A stretch of 64,000 nucleotides of DNA from Gammaproteobacteria bacterium. Its GTDB lineage: Bacteria > Pseudomonadota > Gammaproteobacteria > DSM-16500. Where the stretch lies: NCBI GenBank assembly GCA_013816845.1, contig JACDDU010000002.1, positions 124,001-188,000 on the forward strand. Reading direction: 5' to 3'. Positions 43,995 through 54,000 of this stretch are shown in pieces. Under the pieces are notes generated by a model. That model was not told the origin of the DNA, did no database searches, and worked only from the letters and a program-made list of their open reading frames with translations. The position numbers and the translations under genes were made by a program. The first letter of the stretch is position 1, and each line of letters starts with the position of its first letter.

Positions 43995-46900
43995 TTGGAT
44001 TCTCGAGAAGCTACTTTCAGAGCGATTGCTATCAATCAAATCGAATTTTCAAAAATGATGCGTCAGTGGCTGATGAAGGATTATCAAGTCCAACCGCTGG
44101 TTAGCAATCCAATTTATCCTACTATGATTACCGATGTTGAACGTGATTATTTACCTGTAAATTTGACTTTTTATCATAATGAAATAGCAAAGCTTCCCGT
44201 GCTGGAAATTGACAAAATCTTGCATTTTCCGCAACAGACTTCCTCTTCGGAACAAAGTATTGCAACGCAAGTCTTACTCTTTGGTGAAGCGGGCGGGGGT
44301 AAAAGTATGTTTTCACAATTACTTGCTAAATCATGGGTCTCCAAAAATTCCGGGATAGTACCGAGTCAATTTGATTGGGTGTTTTTATTACCCCTTCGCA
44401 AGTTAGTACATTACAATCGCAAACAATTGGAAAAGCTTACCCTACGAGATATTGTCTATGAGGAAATTTATCGTAAACATTTTTCAAATGATATGAAAAT
44501 GCCGATCGAGTATAGAACATGGTGGGATCGGCTCGATCAAAGTAAAGTTTTATATCTATTTGATGGTTTTGATGAAGTATTACCAGATTTAGTTCCTGCT
44601 GGACTGTGGTTGATTACGCAAGCTCATCATTATGTTTTAACTTCAAGACCCTGGACAGAACCATTACTTTCAAAAAGTTTAAAACCTACTGCTTCTACCC
44701 GCTCAAAGCAAATTAATTCTCGAAGTTTATTGTTAAATGGTTTAAATGCAGAACAAGTGGAAGTATATATCAAACGTTTTAGCGAAAGGTTAGTTCAAAG
44801 AAATTTATCCAAGATAACGAACCAACCACTTCAATTAATGAATTTCCTAAAAAAATATCCGGCGCTCTGGGATATAGCAACATCGCCTCGCACCTTAGAA
44901 TTGATATGCAGTATTTGGTACAAAGAAGCTAATGCAGAAAAACCTTTCACTGCCAATACTATCACCAAAATATATGAAAAAATTATTGATAATGTGATAG
45001 GTGATCATGAAAAAGTTGGAAAAATAATAAGTTGTCTCGAATCACTTGCTTTTAATGCATTTGGAAATACTATTTTTACCCATGATGATATTTCCAAGTC
45101 TTTAGCAAATGGCATCACGCTAGAGGATTTATTAAGTTCAGGAATTTTCATGCCCATGGATGGAGCAGATGTTAGCCATTCGACTGAATACTGTTTTGTT
45201 AATTTAAGTATACAAGAGTTTTTCACAGCAAGATTTTTAGCAAGTCAATTCGATGAAGGTGAAAAGGCATGGCAACAGTTTAAAGCTCATCAAGGGGAGA
45301 ATAAAAATGAGTATGTTAGTCTATTTTTGTCAGGGCTAATGAGCCGTGAAAATCAAATAGAATCTTATTTAAATTTACTGATGCAGGATAAGTCAGACGA
45401 TATTATAGGATTTAGACTCTTGCTTTTGCTCGTGAAATGTTTAAACGAAAACTTTGACTTAGTTACAACCCAGCAGAAAGATGTTATTTTGTATGAATTG
45501 CGCACATGGATTATAAACATTTTTGGCTTTAATCAACAAAATTTAAGAGTAATGGTTCCAGAATGTGCGACTCATCTAATAAACAATTTGAAAAAAAATA
45601 CTACTGTATTTGCATCATCAATCATTACTGAAATTTTCATTGAAGCATTACATAATTCAAGTCTTGATGTTCGGCTTTCAGCATTGAATGTTTTAAGCCA
45701 AACAGGATCACGTAATCAAGCGTTAACCGATCAATTAATTTTACTCTTTAATGAAGAAAAAAATGATGAGGAAATTAAAATACTGATCATTAAGGCATTG
45801 AGTGAAATTCCGACAGCAGATGAGTCTATTATTTTGCAGCTTATATCTGCTGCAAATAATGAGGATGTTGCGGTGAAATCTGCTGCATTACAGGCGATCG
45901 TTACCTTGGCGATTACTGAATGCAGTCATGCGTTGGATGACTGTCTCATGAATTCACTTAAGCATAACGATGAAAAAGTGCACTTTTATGCCCTGCAAGC
46001 CATTAAAAATTTACGAATTAAGTCACCGGCCATGCTAAAGGCATGCTGCACAGTGTTGCAGGATACGCAATACCAGAATGTTGTTCTTGCGGTACATATA
46101 CTTGGTGATTTTGAGGAATACGCCAAATTAGGTTTGGAGGCATTATTATCCTTCTCAACTCTGAATTTAAACAAAAGTAAAAATAATCCTACTGATATGA
46201 TTGACTATGAAGTTGAAAATGTACAAGAGGGGGATGATAAATTATATAAAACGTTTCGCAGTAAATTTAGGCAAGCAAAAAACATTATTGAATTTCTAAA
46301 CAATACGCTCCCTAAGCATGAAGTTATTTCACCGCATATTTACTATGTTTTAAAATCAGCCCTGGCAAGAGTGCTTAGCGAACGCAATGATATGTTCGAT
46401 AGTGTAGTAACGCAAATATCAAATCAAAGGCAACAAGTCGGCTGTTTGTTGATTGACGCCTTAGCTTTATTAATCCCGCCTGAATCTTACGAAATTAGTG
46501 AAGCGAGTAAAGATAACATCAAGAATGAATTGATAAAAATTCTATCGAATTCGTTGCTCCATGAAAAAATTAAATTATCGATTCTAAACGCCTTTGCAGG
46601 ACTAAGGTTAGATACGCAAATCATTAATTTGTTATTAGGAATAATACGAACCAGTGATTCACTCCAGAACAATGCCATCACCATTTTGGGTCAGCATGAC
46701 TTTGCTTATGAAGTGGCTAAACTTAATTATGAAGATATTGACGATAAAAAGCTTTGGACAATAGCATTAAAATCTACTAGCTTGAATTCACTGCTTACGG
46801 TATACAGCCTAACCCCAACCGAAAATATTTTAAAATTTATTTACCATAAAGCTTTAGCAACGAATGCTGCACTCTTGTGCAAATCAGATAAAATTATTAT

Positions 46901-47060
46901 TTCAGATGAAATTAACAATACTGATTTTATTCTTACGCCTCAATTCAATATTGCTGCATTCGTGACGAGTATGAAAAAAATAGGGGCTGAATTTGGCTGC
47001 AACAGTTCACAACCCAATGAGTGCCTTTCGATTTCTGAACAACGCTATCGGTTCACGTGA
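43995..47060 (+). CDS. NACHT-domain NTPase with C-terminal helical repeats
   Basis: A 1021-residue STAND NTPase. The NACHT core (about 90-420) has Walker A GEAGGGKS (97-104), VFLLPLRKL, Walker B LYLFDGFDEV (D190), the sensor-like HYVLTSRPWTE and the winged-helix region ending near INLSIQEFFTARFL. Residues about 500-930 are HEAT/ARM-like helical repeats (NSSLDVRLSALNVLSQTGSRNQALTDQLI, DEEIKILIIKALSEI, NEDVAVKSAALQAIVTLA). The start is TTG 43995, with CAGGAG at 43981-43986; there is no ATG nearby. Bacterial NACHT-repeat proteins act in phage defence or, in Legionellales, could be host-directed. No effector domain is obvious at the N terminus (residues 1-80). Confidence 0.8.
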   Translation: MDSREATFRAIAINQIEFSKMMRQWLMKDYQVQPLVSNPIYPTMITDVERDYLPVNLTFYHNEIAKLPVLEIDKILHFPQQTSSSEQSIATQVLLFGEAGGGKSMFSQLLAKSWVSKNSGIVPSQFDWVFLLPLRKLVHYNRKQLEKLTLRDIVYEEIYRKHFSNDMKMPIEYRTWWDRLDQSKVLYLFDGFDEVLPDLVPAGLWLITQAHHYVLTSRPWTEPLLSKSLKPTASTRSKQINSRSLLLNGLNAEQVEVYIKRFSERLVQRNLSKITNQPLQLMNFLKKYPALWDIATSPRTLELICSIWYKEANAEKPFTANTITKIYEKIIDNVIGDHEKVGKIISCLESLAFNAFGNTIFTHDDISKSLANGITLEDLLSSGIFMPMDGADVSHSTEYCFVNLSIQEFFTARFLASQFDEGEKAWQQFKAHQGENKNEYVSLFLSGLMSRENQIESYLNLLMQDKSDDIIGFRLLLLLVKCLNENFDLVTTQQKDVILYELRTWIINIFGFNQQNLRVMVPECATHLINNLKKNTTVFASSIITEIFIEALHNSSLDVRLSALNVLSQTGSRNQALTDQLILLFNEEKNDEEIKILIIKALSEIPTADESIILQLISAANNEDVAVKSAALQAIVTLAITECSHALDDCLMNSLKHNDEKVHFYALQAIKNLRIKSPAMLKACCTVLQDTQYQNVVLAVHILGDFEEYAKLGLEALLSFSTLNLNKSKNNPTDMIDYEVENVQEGDDKLYKTFRSKFRQAKNIIEFLNNTLPKHEVISPHIYYVLKSALARVLSERNDMFDSVVTQISNQRQQVGCLLIDALALLIPPESYEISEASKDNIKNELIKILSNSLLHEKIKLSILNAFAGLRLDTQIINLLLGIIRTSDSLQNNAITILGQHDFAYEVAKLNYEDIDDKKLWTIALKSTSLNSLLTVYSLTPTENILKFIYHKALATNAALLCKSDKIIISDEINNTDFILTPQFNIAAFVTSMKKIGAEFGCNSSQPNECLSISEQRYRFT

Positions 47061-47103
47061 TCGTTTCAGAACGTGATACTTGCAATATGTTAGCGTGTGT
47101 TGA

Positions 47104-47148
47104 TAAAAAAATCATAACCCTCTTGCCCCCTTATTCAGGGGTAAGAGG
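47104..47148 (-). terminator. Hairpin between convergent genes, terminator for the beta-propeller gene
   Basis: On the - strand CCTCTTACCCC (47148-47138) pairs with GGGGCAAGAGG (47129-47119), ten of eleven pairs, loop of eight bases. A T-rich run (seven T, 47110-47104) follows after an eight-base gap. It lies 60 bases beyond the stop of the - strand gene and may act bidirectionally. Confidence 0.45.
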
Positions 47149-47208
47149 AAAGAGTGGATTTTAGAGGTCAACTTACTTCAGTCGAAGTAAATTTCTTGTG
47201 ACGAATAA

Positions 47209-48360
47209 TCAGTTGCTTACAGAGCAGGGTAGATACGCTCTTAATCCACCCCTCGTTTCTTCTGAGCCTCCTGTATAGATCGTACCTTCACGATCTATCG
47301 TGACGCCAGAGAGGACAAAATGGGCGGGTGTACTTTGACACACTTGATTACCATTAAAGTCATATCCTGCAAGATAAACTTGGTCCCACTGGTTTTTGAT
47401 TGTGATATAAATAATATCCTTATCAAAGGTTATTCGACCCAGTTTATGCTGATAAAAAGTTTTACGCCATATTTCTTTGCCCGACGTATCCACTGCAGAG
47501 ATATTTCCATTTAATGAAGTATATGAGGTAACATACATCCGGCCATTATTTATTGTGGATAGATATTTGAGAGAATGATCCGCATATTTATCAATGCTAT
47601 TATTTTTCCAAAGCGTATGACCTTGTTGATCCAAAGCATAGATTTCATGCGCGGTTAACACATAAAAAGTGCCATCATCGGCAATCGCTGCACTTTTAAT
47701 ATCAGGAATAGGAGATGAAATCCATTTAACCTGTCCATTTGTTGATAAGTGATAAATCAAACCGGTATTATAACAAACCATATACACTTCACTATTTTTA
47801 CCAATGACATAAAAAGTTTCAGCGGGTAAGGTGAATTGCCATTTGTTATTTCCGTTTGTATCGAGAGCAATTAAGGTTGATTCAGGGCGACGTGGTTCAA
47901 CATATCTCATTTTCATCAGTAAGAGAGTATGGTCTGGTCGCATGCTTAAATAGACCTGATCATAAGGTTTAATACCTTCTAATTTCTTTTCCCATGCCAA
48001 TTTTCCTTGGGGTGAAATAGCTCGTAAAATAGCTAAGGATTCAAGTGTCTGTAAACCTAAAATATAAACCGTATCATCATGACCAATGATCGGTCGGGAA
48101 TATTCATAAAGCTTAGGGGTGGGAAAGGTAAGTGCCCATTTTAACTTTCCCTGTGGGGTGAAAGCATAGAGGGCGGGCTCACTACTATCAGTCTCTGGTG
48201 AGTTAGTGTAAACGGTCCCATCTTTACCAAAGATAGGTTTAAAAAAAGTATAGCCGTTAAGATATTCCCATTTTTTTTGTAATCCGGGTGGGGAATAAGC
48301 ATCGGCAAAGGTAAGACATTGAGCGAGTAGCAAAAAGATATAAATGATGTTTTTATGCAT
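47209..48360 (-). CDS. Exported PQQ-type beta-propeller protein
   Basis: A 383-residue protein from ATG 48360 (GAGG ribosome site overlapping an upstream ATG at 48372). The signal peptide IIYIFLLLAQCLTFADA is followed by repeated blades with the motif [DE]GTxYxLxxxGxxxW, for example KDGTVYTNSPETD...LYAFTPQGKLKWALTF, HDDTVYILGLQTL...LRAISPQGKLAWEKKL, DDGTFYVLTAHEIYALDQQGHTLWKNN, TIYTGGSEETRGGLRAYLP. About seven or eight such repeats are present, like PQQ-dehydrogenase/BamB propellers, but cofactor-binding residues are not evident. It probably has a binding or scaffolding role in the periplasm. It stands alone and is convergent with the NACHT gene. Confidence 0.8.
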   Translation of the reverse strand: MHKNIIYIFLLLAQCLTFADAYSPPGLQKKWEYLNGYTFFKPIFGKDGTVYTNSPETDSSEPALYAFTPQGKLKWALTFPTPKLYEYSRPIIGHDDTVYILGLQTLESLAILRAISPQGKLAWEKKLEGIKPYDQVYLSMRPDHTLLLMKMRYVEPRRPESTLIALDTNGNNKWQFTLPAETFYVIGKNSEVYMVCYNTGLIYHLSTNGQVKWISSPIPDIKSAAIADDGTFYVLTAHEIYALDQQGHTLWKNNSIDKYADHSLKYLSTINNGRMYVTSYTSLNGNISAVDTSGKEIWRKTFYQHKLGRITFDKDIIYITIKNQWDQVYLAGYDFNGNQVCQSTPAHFVLSGVTIDREGTIYTGGSEETRGGLRAYLPCSVSN

Positions 48361-48593
48361 TAGTTGCCTCATTCCATTGAATCAATAGTGACGGGGAGTA
48401 TAAAGGAATATGCGCGGGCAGAAAATAATATATTGAAGCAGACTTTTAATTTTAATTTATAATTATAAAAAATATACTGGTGTCAGGTTGCATACAAGCT
48501 GTGCAAACTTCGCATCAATGTTAAAAAAATATTTTTGATAAAACACCACTTCTTTTCGTTATAATGATTTTTTAATTTTTGAATAGTATTCCC

Positions 48594-49091
48594 ATGCACG
48601 ATTACCAAATTATACCTATTACTTTAGATTTCCTCGAAGGCTACTGTGCAGCTTTAGATAGCGTGGCGAGAGAACGACAGTATTTAGCTTTTCTTGAGGG
48701 GCCTTCAGAAGCCAAAGCACGTGCTTTTGTTTTGGAAAATCTGCAAGGTTATTGGCCGCATTTCATTGCGTTATGTGAGGGTAAAGTGGTGGGATGGTGT
48801 GATATTACTGCGCTTCATCGTCCAGTGTTTGCTCATGCCGGGACTCTAGGTTTGGGTGTCATCGCTCCTTATCGTGGCCGAGGCATTGGAGAGGCTTTAA
48901 TGCGCGCTGCGCTTAATCAAGCGCAATCCAAAGGATTAACTCGGATTGAGCTAACGGTTCGTGAAAATAATGTACGTGCTATAAAGCTCTATAAAAAATT
49001 GGGATTTGTAGTAGAAGGTTTGCATCGCAATGCGCTCTGTATTGGAAAAGAGTACGAAAATCAAATTAGTATGGCCCTATTATTTGAATAA
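48594..49091 (+). CDS. GNAT N-acetyltransferase
   Basis: A 165-residue acetyltransferase of the GNAT superfamily: HDYQIIPITLDFLEGYCAALD, core VVGWCDITALHRPVFAHAGTLGLGVIAPYRGRGIGEALMRAALNQA with the acetyl-CoA loop RGRGIG, and IELTVRENNVRAIKLYKKLGFVVEG (N-x-x-A-I-x-L-Y-x-K-x-G-F). All motifs (A and B) are intact. ATG 48594 lacks a strong ribosome site, and the frame could begin at TTG 48579. It is two bases upstream of the next acetyltransferase gene (49094) and probably cotranscribed. Confidence 0.88.
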   Translation: MHDYQIIPITLDFLEGYCAALDSVARERQYLAFLEGPSEAKARAFVLENLQGYWPHFIALCEGKVVGWCDITALHRPVFAHAGTLGLGVIAPYRGRGIGEALMRAALNQAQSKGLTRIELTVRENNVRAIKLYKKLGFVVEGLHRNALCIGKEYENQISMALLFE

Positions 49092-49093
49092 TA

Positions 49094-50143
49094 ATGATGA
49101 GTAAAAAAATGAGTATTTTTTTAGAAACACCAAGATTAATTATTACCACGCCCTCGGCTAAAGATTTTGATCAATTACTTGCACTTCAAGCCGATGCTGA
49201 TGTGATGCAATATGTAGGCCAGGGCGTGCGTAATCCCGCTGAAGTACAGATGGGACTTGAAAAAGCAATCATGCATCAAGAAAAGCACGGTTTTAGTTTA
49301 GGGAATGTGTTTGAAAAAGAAAGTGGTGCTTTTGTGGGGCGAGCGGGATTGATTTTTCTTGCCTATGATGATACCCAGCCTGACATTGAAGTGGGATATG
49401 CTTTAATCAAAGCAGCATGGAATAAAGGTTATGCAACTGAATTGTTAAAAGCATTGATTACTTGGGGATTTCAACATTTATCGGTTACGAAGCTAGTAGC
49501 CGTAATTAATCCAAAAAACGATAGATCCCGACACGTTTTGGAAAAAGTAAAAATGCATTACAAGGAACGGAGGCTATATGGGAATAATGACGTCGCCTTG
49601 TATGAAATTCATAAACCTCATACCGATTATAAACACATTGAATTGATACCGGCCACATTAGCAGATTATTCTGTGATTCAAAACATGGGGCGGTTTTATG
49701 TTTATGACATGAGTGAATATATGGGTTATGAAGCAGGTTGGGAAATTCCTGAAGATGGCTTATTTGAATGTATTGATTTTAAAAAATATTGGCAGGATGA
49801 AAAAAGTTTTCCTTTTATAGTGCGTTATAAAAATGAAATAGCAGGGTTTGTTATTGTAGATAAAAAAGGGAGTCGTGTTGACATTGATTTCAATATGGCA
49901 CAATTTTTTATTTTACGTAAATTTAAACATAAAGGCTTGGGCCGCTATGTCGCGCAACAAGCTTTTAAAAAATTTCCAGGTACGTGGGAAGTCATGGTCA
50001 TGCCAGGTAACGAAGGGGCTTATCGTTTTTGGCGATCCACTATTAAGAATTTTACTCAGAATCACTTCACTGAATATACATGCAATATAGCGCATTTTAA
50101 TCATAGCCGAAAAAATATTTTCAAATTTGATAGCTACAATTAA
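49094..50143 (+). CDS. Tandem GNAT acetyltransferase (two domains)
   Basis: A 349-residue protein with two GNAT domains. Domain 1 (about 8-172) is RimJ/RimL-like: FLETPRLIITTPSAKDFDQLLALQADADVMQYVG, GYALIKAAWNKGYATELLKALITWGFQHLSVTKLVAVINPKNDRSRHVLEKVKM. Domain 2 (about 178-345) has IELIPATLADYSVIQNM, SFPFIVRYKNEIAGFVIVDKKGS, FFILRKFKHKGLGRYVAQQAFKKFPGTWEVMVMPGNEGAYRFW (acetyl-CoA loop KGLGRY). Start ATG 49094 lies two bases after the previous stop; an ATG at 49097 is also possible. Fusion of two acetyltransferases suggests two modification sites or one inactive regulatory copy. Confidence 0.85.
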   Translation: MMSKKMSIFLETPRLIITTPSAKDFDQLLALQADADVMQYVGQGVRNPAEVQMGLEKAIMHQEKHGFSLGNVFEKESGAFVGRAGLIFLAYDDTQPDIEVGYALIKAAWNKGYATELLKALITWGFQHLSVTKLVAVINPKNDRSRHVLEKVKMHYKERRLYGNNDVALYEIHKPHTDYKHIELIPATLADYSVIQNMGRFYVYDMSEYMGYEAGWEIPEDGLFECIDFKKYWQDEKSFPFIVRYKNEIAGFVIVDKKGSRVDIDFNMAQFFILRKFKHKGLGRYVAQQAFKKFPGTWEVMVMPGNEGAYRFWRSTIKNFTQNHFTEYTCNIAHFNHSRKNIFKFDSYN

Positions 50144-50162
50144 CTGAAGAGAATAAGTATTT

Positions 50163-50975
50163 ATGGTGGAATTTAGAAATAAATTGATAGAAAGTTTCCC
50201 TATTTATTATGTAGATGCATTTACCGATCAAGTTTTTTCAGGAAACCCTGCTGCGGTATGTCTTCTATCACAATGGTTGTCTGATGATACTCTTCACGCT
50301 ATAGCTAAAGAAAATAATTTACCTGCTACTACGTTTTTGGTACGTGTGGAAGATCAATATGAGATTCGATGGCTAACACCTGAATATGAACTTGACCTTT
50401 GCGGTCATGGTTCTTTATCAGCAAGTTTTATTATTTTCAATTATCTTGAACCTACATGGAAAAAAGTGATTTTACGATCTCGTATCGAAGAATTACCCAT
50501 GTTTTGCAACAATGATCTTATCACTTTAAATTTTCCATCGAAGGCTCTTGAAAGTGTTTCCTTACCCCTATTAGTGGAAGGTTTGGGATTTGCACCCAAT
50601 GAAATATATCAACATAAAAAAGAACGCTGTCTTGCGATCTACCATTCCGAAGAAGAGGTTAAACACTTAAGGCCCAATATACAAATTCTTAAAAAATTGG
50701 AGCATCTCGGTATAACTGTGAGTGCACCAAGTAAAACGGTGGATTTTGTTTCTCGCACGTTCTATCCAAAAAAGACCATTTTTGAAGATGCAGCGACTGG
50801 CGCCTCGCATTGCTTATTAGCACCTTATTGGGCTAAACGTTTGAATAAAAATGAATTACATACGAGACAACTATCAGCACGAGGTGGTGAAATATTTTGC
50901 CGCTATCAAAATGATAGGATCTTGATTAGCGGAAAAGCAGTGTTGTATATGCAAGGCGCTATTTTTATTAATTGA
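50163..50975 (+). CDS. PhzF-family isomerase-like protein
   Basis: A 270-residue member of the PhzF/DAPEP family of two-domain isomerases. Motifs: YYVDAFTDQVFSGNPAAVCLLSQWL, the catalytic Glu in KENNLPATTFLV, EYELDLCGHGSLSASFI (domain 1), and, in domain 2, IFEDAATGASHCLLAPYWAKRL and LSARGGEIFC. All are expected for the family. Its biological substrate outside phenazine synthesis is unknown. It follows the double GNAT gene by 19 bases on the same strand, so the three genes 48594-50975 may be one transcript. Confidence 0.88.
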   Translation: MVEFRNKLIESFPIYYVDAFTDQVFSGNPAAVCLLSQWLSDDTLHAIAKENNLPATTFLVRVEDQYEIRWLTPEYELDLCGHGSLSASFIIFNYLEPTWKKVILRSRIEELPMFCNNDLITLNFPSKALESVSLPLLVEGLGFAPNEIYQHKKERCLAIYHSEEEVKHLRPNIQILKKLEHLGITVSAPSKTVDFVSRTFYPKKTIFEDAATGASHCLLAPYWAKRLNKNELHTRQLSARGGEIFCRYQNDRILISGKAVLYMQGAIFIN

Positions 50976-51055
50976 AAAATCTGAAAACGGATCATGAAGT
51001 AGCTGAAAAAATAGTTTAAAATGAACAACAAGTTCAAAATGTTAAACAACCGTTT

Positions 51056-54000
51056 TTAATGCAGTTGGTCTTCCGTTTGATAAAATTGGTAATGGCCCTT
51101 ACCACGAGATTTAACTTGATAGAGTGCTGAATCTGCATACTTCAAAATCGTTTGAATATCATCACCATCATCGGGATAAATGCCAATACCCACACTCGTA
51201 CCAATGTGAATTTCATGATTATTAATCAAGATGGTTTCAGTAAAGCGTTTTAATAAACCTTTGGCAACAACTTCAATTTGTGATTTTTGGGTAATATCAT
51301 CCATGATAATAACAAATTCATCGCCACCTAATCGCACTGCTAGATCACCTTCACGTATGCAGGCATTGAGTTGTTGGGCTACGTATTGCAATAACTTGTC
51401 GCCCACTTCATGGCCTAAAGTGTCGTTAATTTTCTTGAATCCATCTAAATCTAAAAATAAGATAGCAATCTGGGTATGATTACGTTTAGCTTTAATCGAA
51501 ACTAAATCAAAAACCTGATAAAGAAGATTACGATTAGCTAAACCAGTTAAAGGATCATGGGTTGATTGATAATATAACCTAGCATTTTCTAATGAAATGG
51601 CGGCTTGCGAGGCAAGTAGTTTCAAGGTTTGTACATGTTCGTTAGTAAATGCATAACTCGTGATACGATTTTCCAAATACAATAAACTTTTAAATTTACC
51701 TTGATAAATGATAGGGAGGATTAATAAAGATTGTGGTTTTACGGTAATTAAGTAAGGATCTTCTACGGTCATACTATTAATTTCTTCAGGACTTTGAATA
51801 ATCAGCAAATCTTGTGTGCGAATTGCAAGATTAATAAGAGTGAGAGGCAGATCGGTACGCTGTGTAATCAATTGGGTTGGCGTTAAATAAACGCATTGTT
51901 CTGCACTGCTTCCTTCGGCTTCAACGAGCCAATTGTCATTATTTTTAACCAATAAAGCCCCGCGCTGCGCCCCCGCATTTTGCAATAAAATGACCATTAA
52001 CTTTTGTAATAATTTGTCTAATTGAATTTCACCTGAAATAATTTGCGTAAATTTCAATATGGATAAGATATCAATATTGGTGAGTGAAGATTCTGTGGTG
52101 GTGTATGTCGTATTAACAGCATCACTATGCGTTATGTCTTCAGTAAACCAGCCCGGATATTGATCTTCAAGTAATTTACATTTGGTTATTGCTCCCCATT
52201 GTTGATAAGCATAATAGGCATGCTGCATGCAGGTTTTAGCAAAAATAGGCATATGGTATTCTTGGTAAAACCGACCCGCACATTCATAAACAATAGCTAG
52301 TAATTCAATATTGTTCATTTCACTAACCGTAACCATGGCTTGATTATATTTATTAATTGCACGTAAAGGCAGGTTATTGATACGAGCTATTTCTGCATCA
52401 ACAAGCGCTAAATAAGACGCAAAGTTATTTGGATTCCATTTAGTCCAACGGTGTAGCCGCTTGTGTAATAATCTTAAAGTTTTATTGTTTAAAACTTTAT
52501 CTCGCGAATGGTTAGCAGTTATTGATAAGCAATGATAAAAAGCCGCATCGAGATTACTAAGCATCCCCAGTCCATTTTCATAATATTGTTCGTGTTTAAT
52601 TCCTGCTGCGCGTGCTGCATCAAATTGGCCCATAAGGTAACAAAGTTTCGTATAGTAAGTATAAAAAAGATTAAGTTCGGTTTTATTATTCCAAGATAAC
52701 ATTGTTGCTTCGTTTACATCTAATTCAGAAATTAATGTTTTATTTTTATTACTAAGATGACGGCAAATATTATTAGCAAATTTTATAATATATAGAAAAT
52801 CATTAATTTTCGCATTGGTTAGAAAGATAACGGCATCATGATGGTGCCGCTCAACTTCGTTTAACGGTAGGCCACTGTGAAAAATCAAATATAAGAATCC
52901 GCAATTTGCATAATTACTATAAACTAAATCGCCAACATCATAAGTATCATGCGATGCTTGAATTAAAGTTTTTTCGCTCGTTGCTAATGAGTACCGCCAA
53001 GGTGCAATAAAGTTTCCAAAGATAAAATGATTTTTTCCTTTCAAAGATCCTTGTGAATATTTACCAATTAATTTTTGATGAAATTTGACATAATCCAACC
53101 CTTCTCCATACCAATTCAATGCATGCATAAGCATAAAAGCATAGACTAAACATGCATAAGAAGTGCCTGGGGTATACCCCCACCTTAAGCTTAAATGCAT
53201 TGTCGTTGCGCATAACAAAACAAATAATTTGGCGTTACTCATGAATGCGCTATTAGCGAGTTGAGTTATTAAATTGATAGCTGCTTCATAATTAGCTGAG
53301 GTGATGGGTTGCAAGTCAATATTATGCAATCCGCTAAATCCCACTTGCCATTTAACCTTCAGTACGGCTTTCAAAATATGCAAATCATTTGTTTTAAGTG
53401 GAATAATGATATTGATGCGCTTTAAGGCCGCCAACCCTAACCTGATTGCCTCTTGATGACGGTTCATTGTCGCAAGCATTTCGCAGTGCAATTGTGTTGC
53501 TTCCAAAGCAGGTAATTTATCATGGACATTTGCAACTAATTCATTAAAGGTTAATTCCGCCGCATCGAATTCGCTGGTTAAATATTGGCAAATAGCGAGT
53601 TCTTTTTTTAAGGCAAAAAGTAAATCATATTGATTAGACCAATTAAATGGCGTCAATAAAGTTAATCCAGACTGTATGTAGGTTTTAGCAATCGAATAAG
53701 CATTGGAATTTTTGGCATTTTGTCCAGCCCATAAATTAAAGGTGGCTAATTGCACTTTTTCATCAGTATCGGTAATGAGAGCCGTGCTGTCATTTAAATG
53801 ATCCGTGATGGTAAATAAAAGATCATCTTTAGCCGTTAAAGGATGCTCTTTAAGTAATAGGCGCCCAATTTGCAGATGATAGGTTTGTCGCTCATCATCT
53901 GCAATTAATTGATAGGCTGCTTGTTGCACGCGATCATGAATAAATTGATAACATAATTGACTGAGATCAACTTCCCGAAACATTGTTAAATCATTCACTA

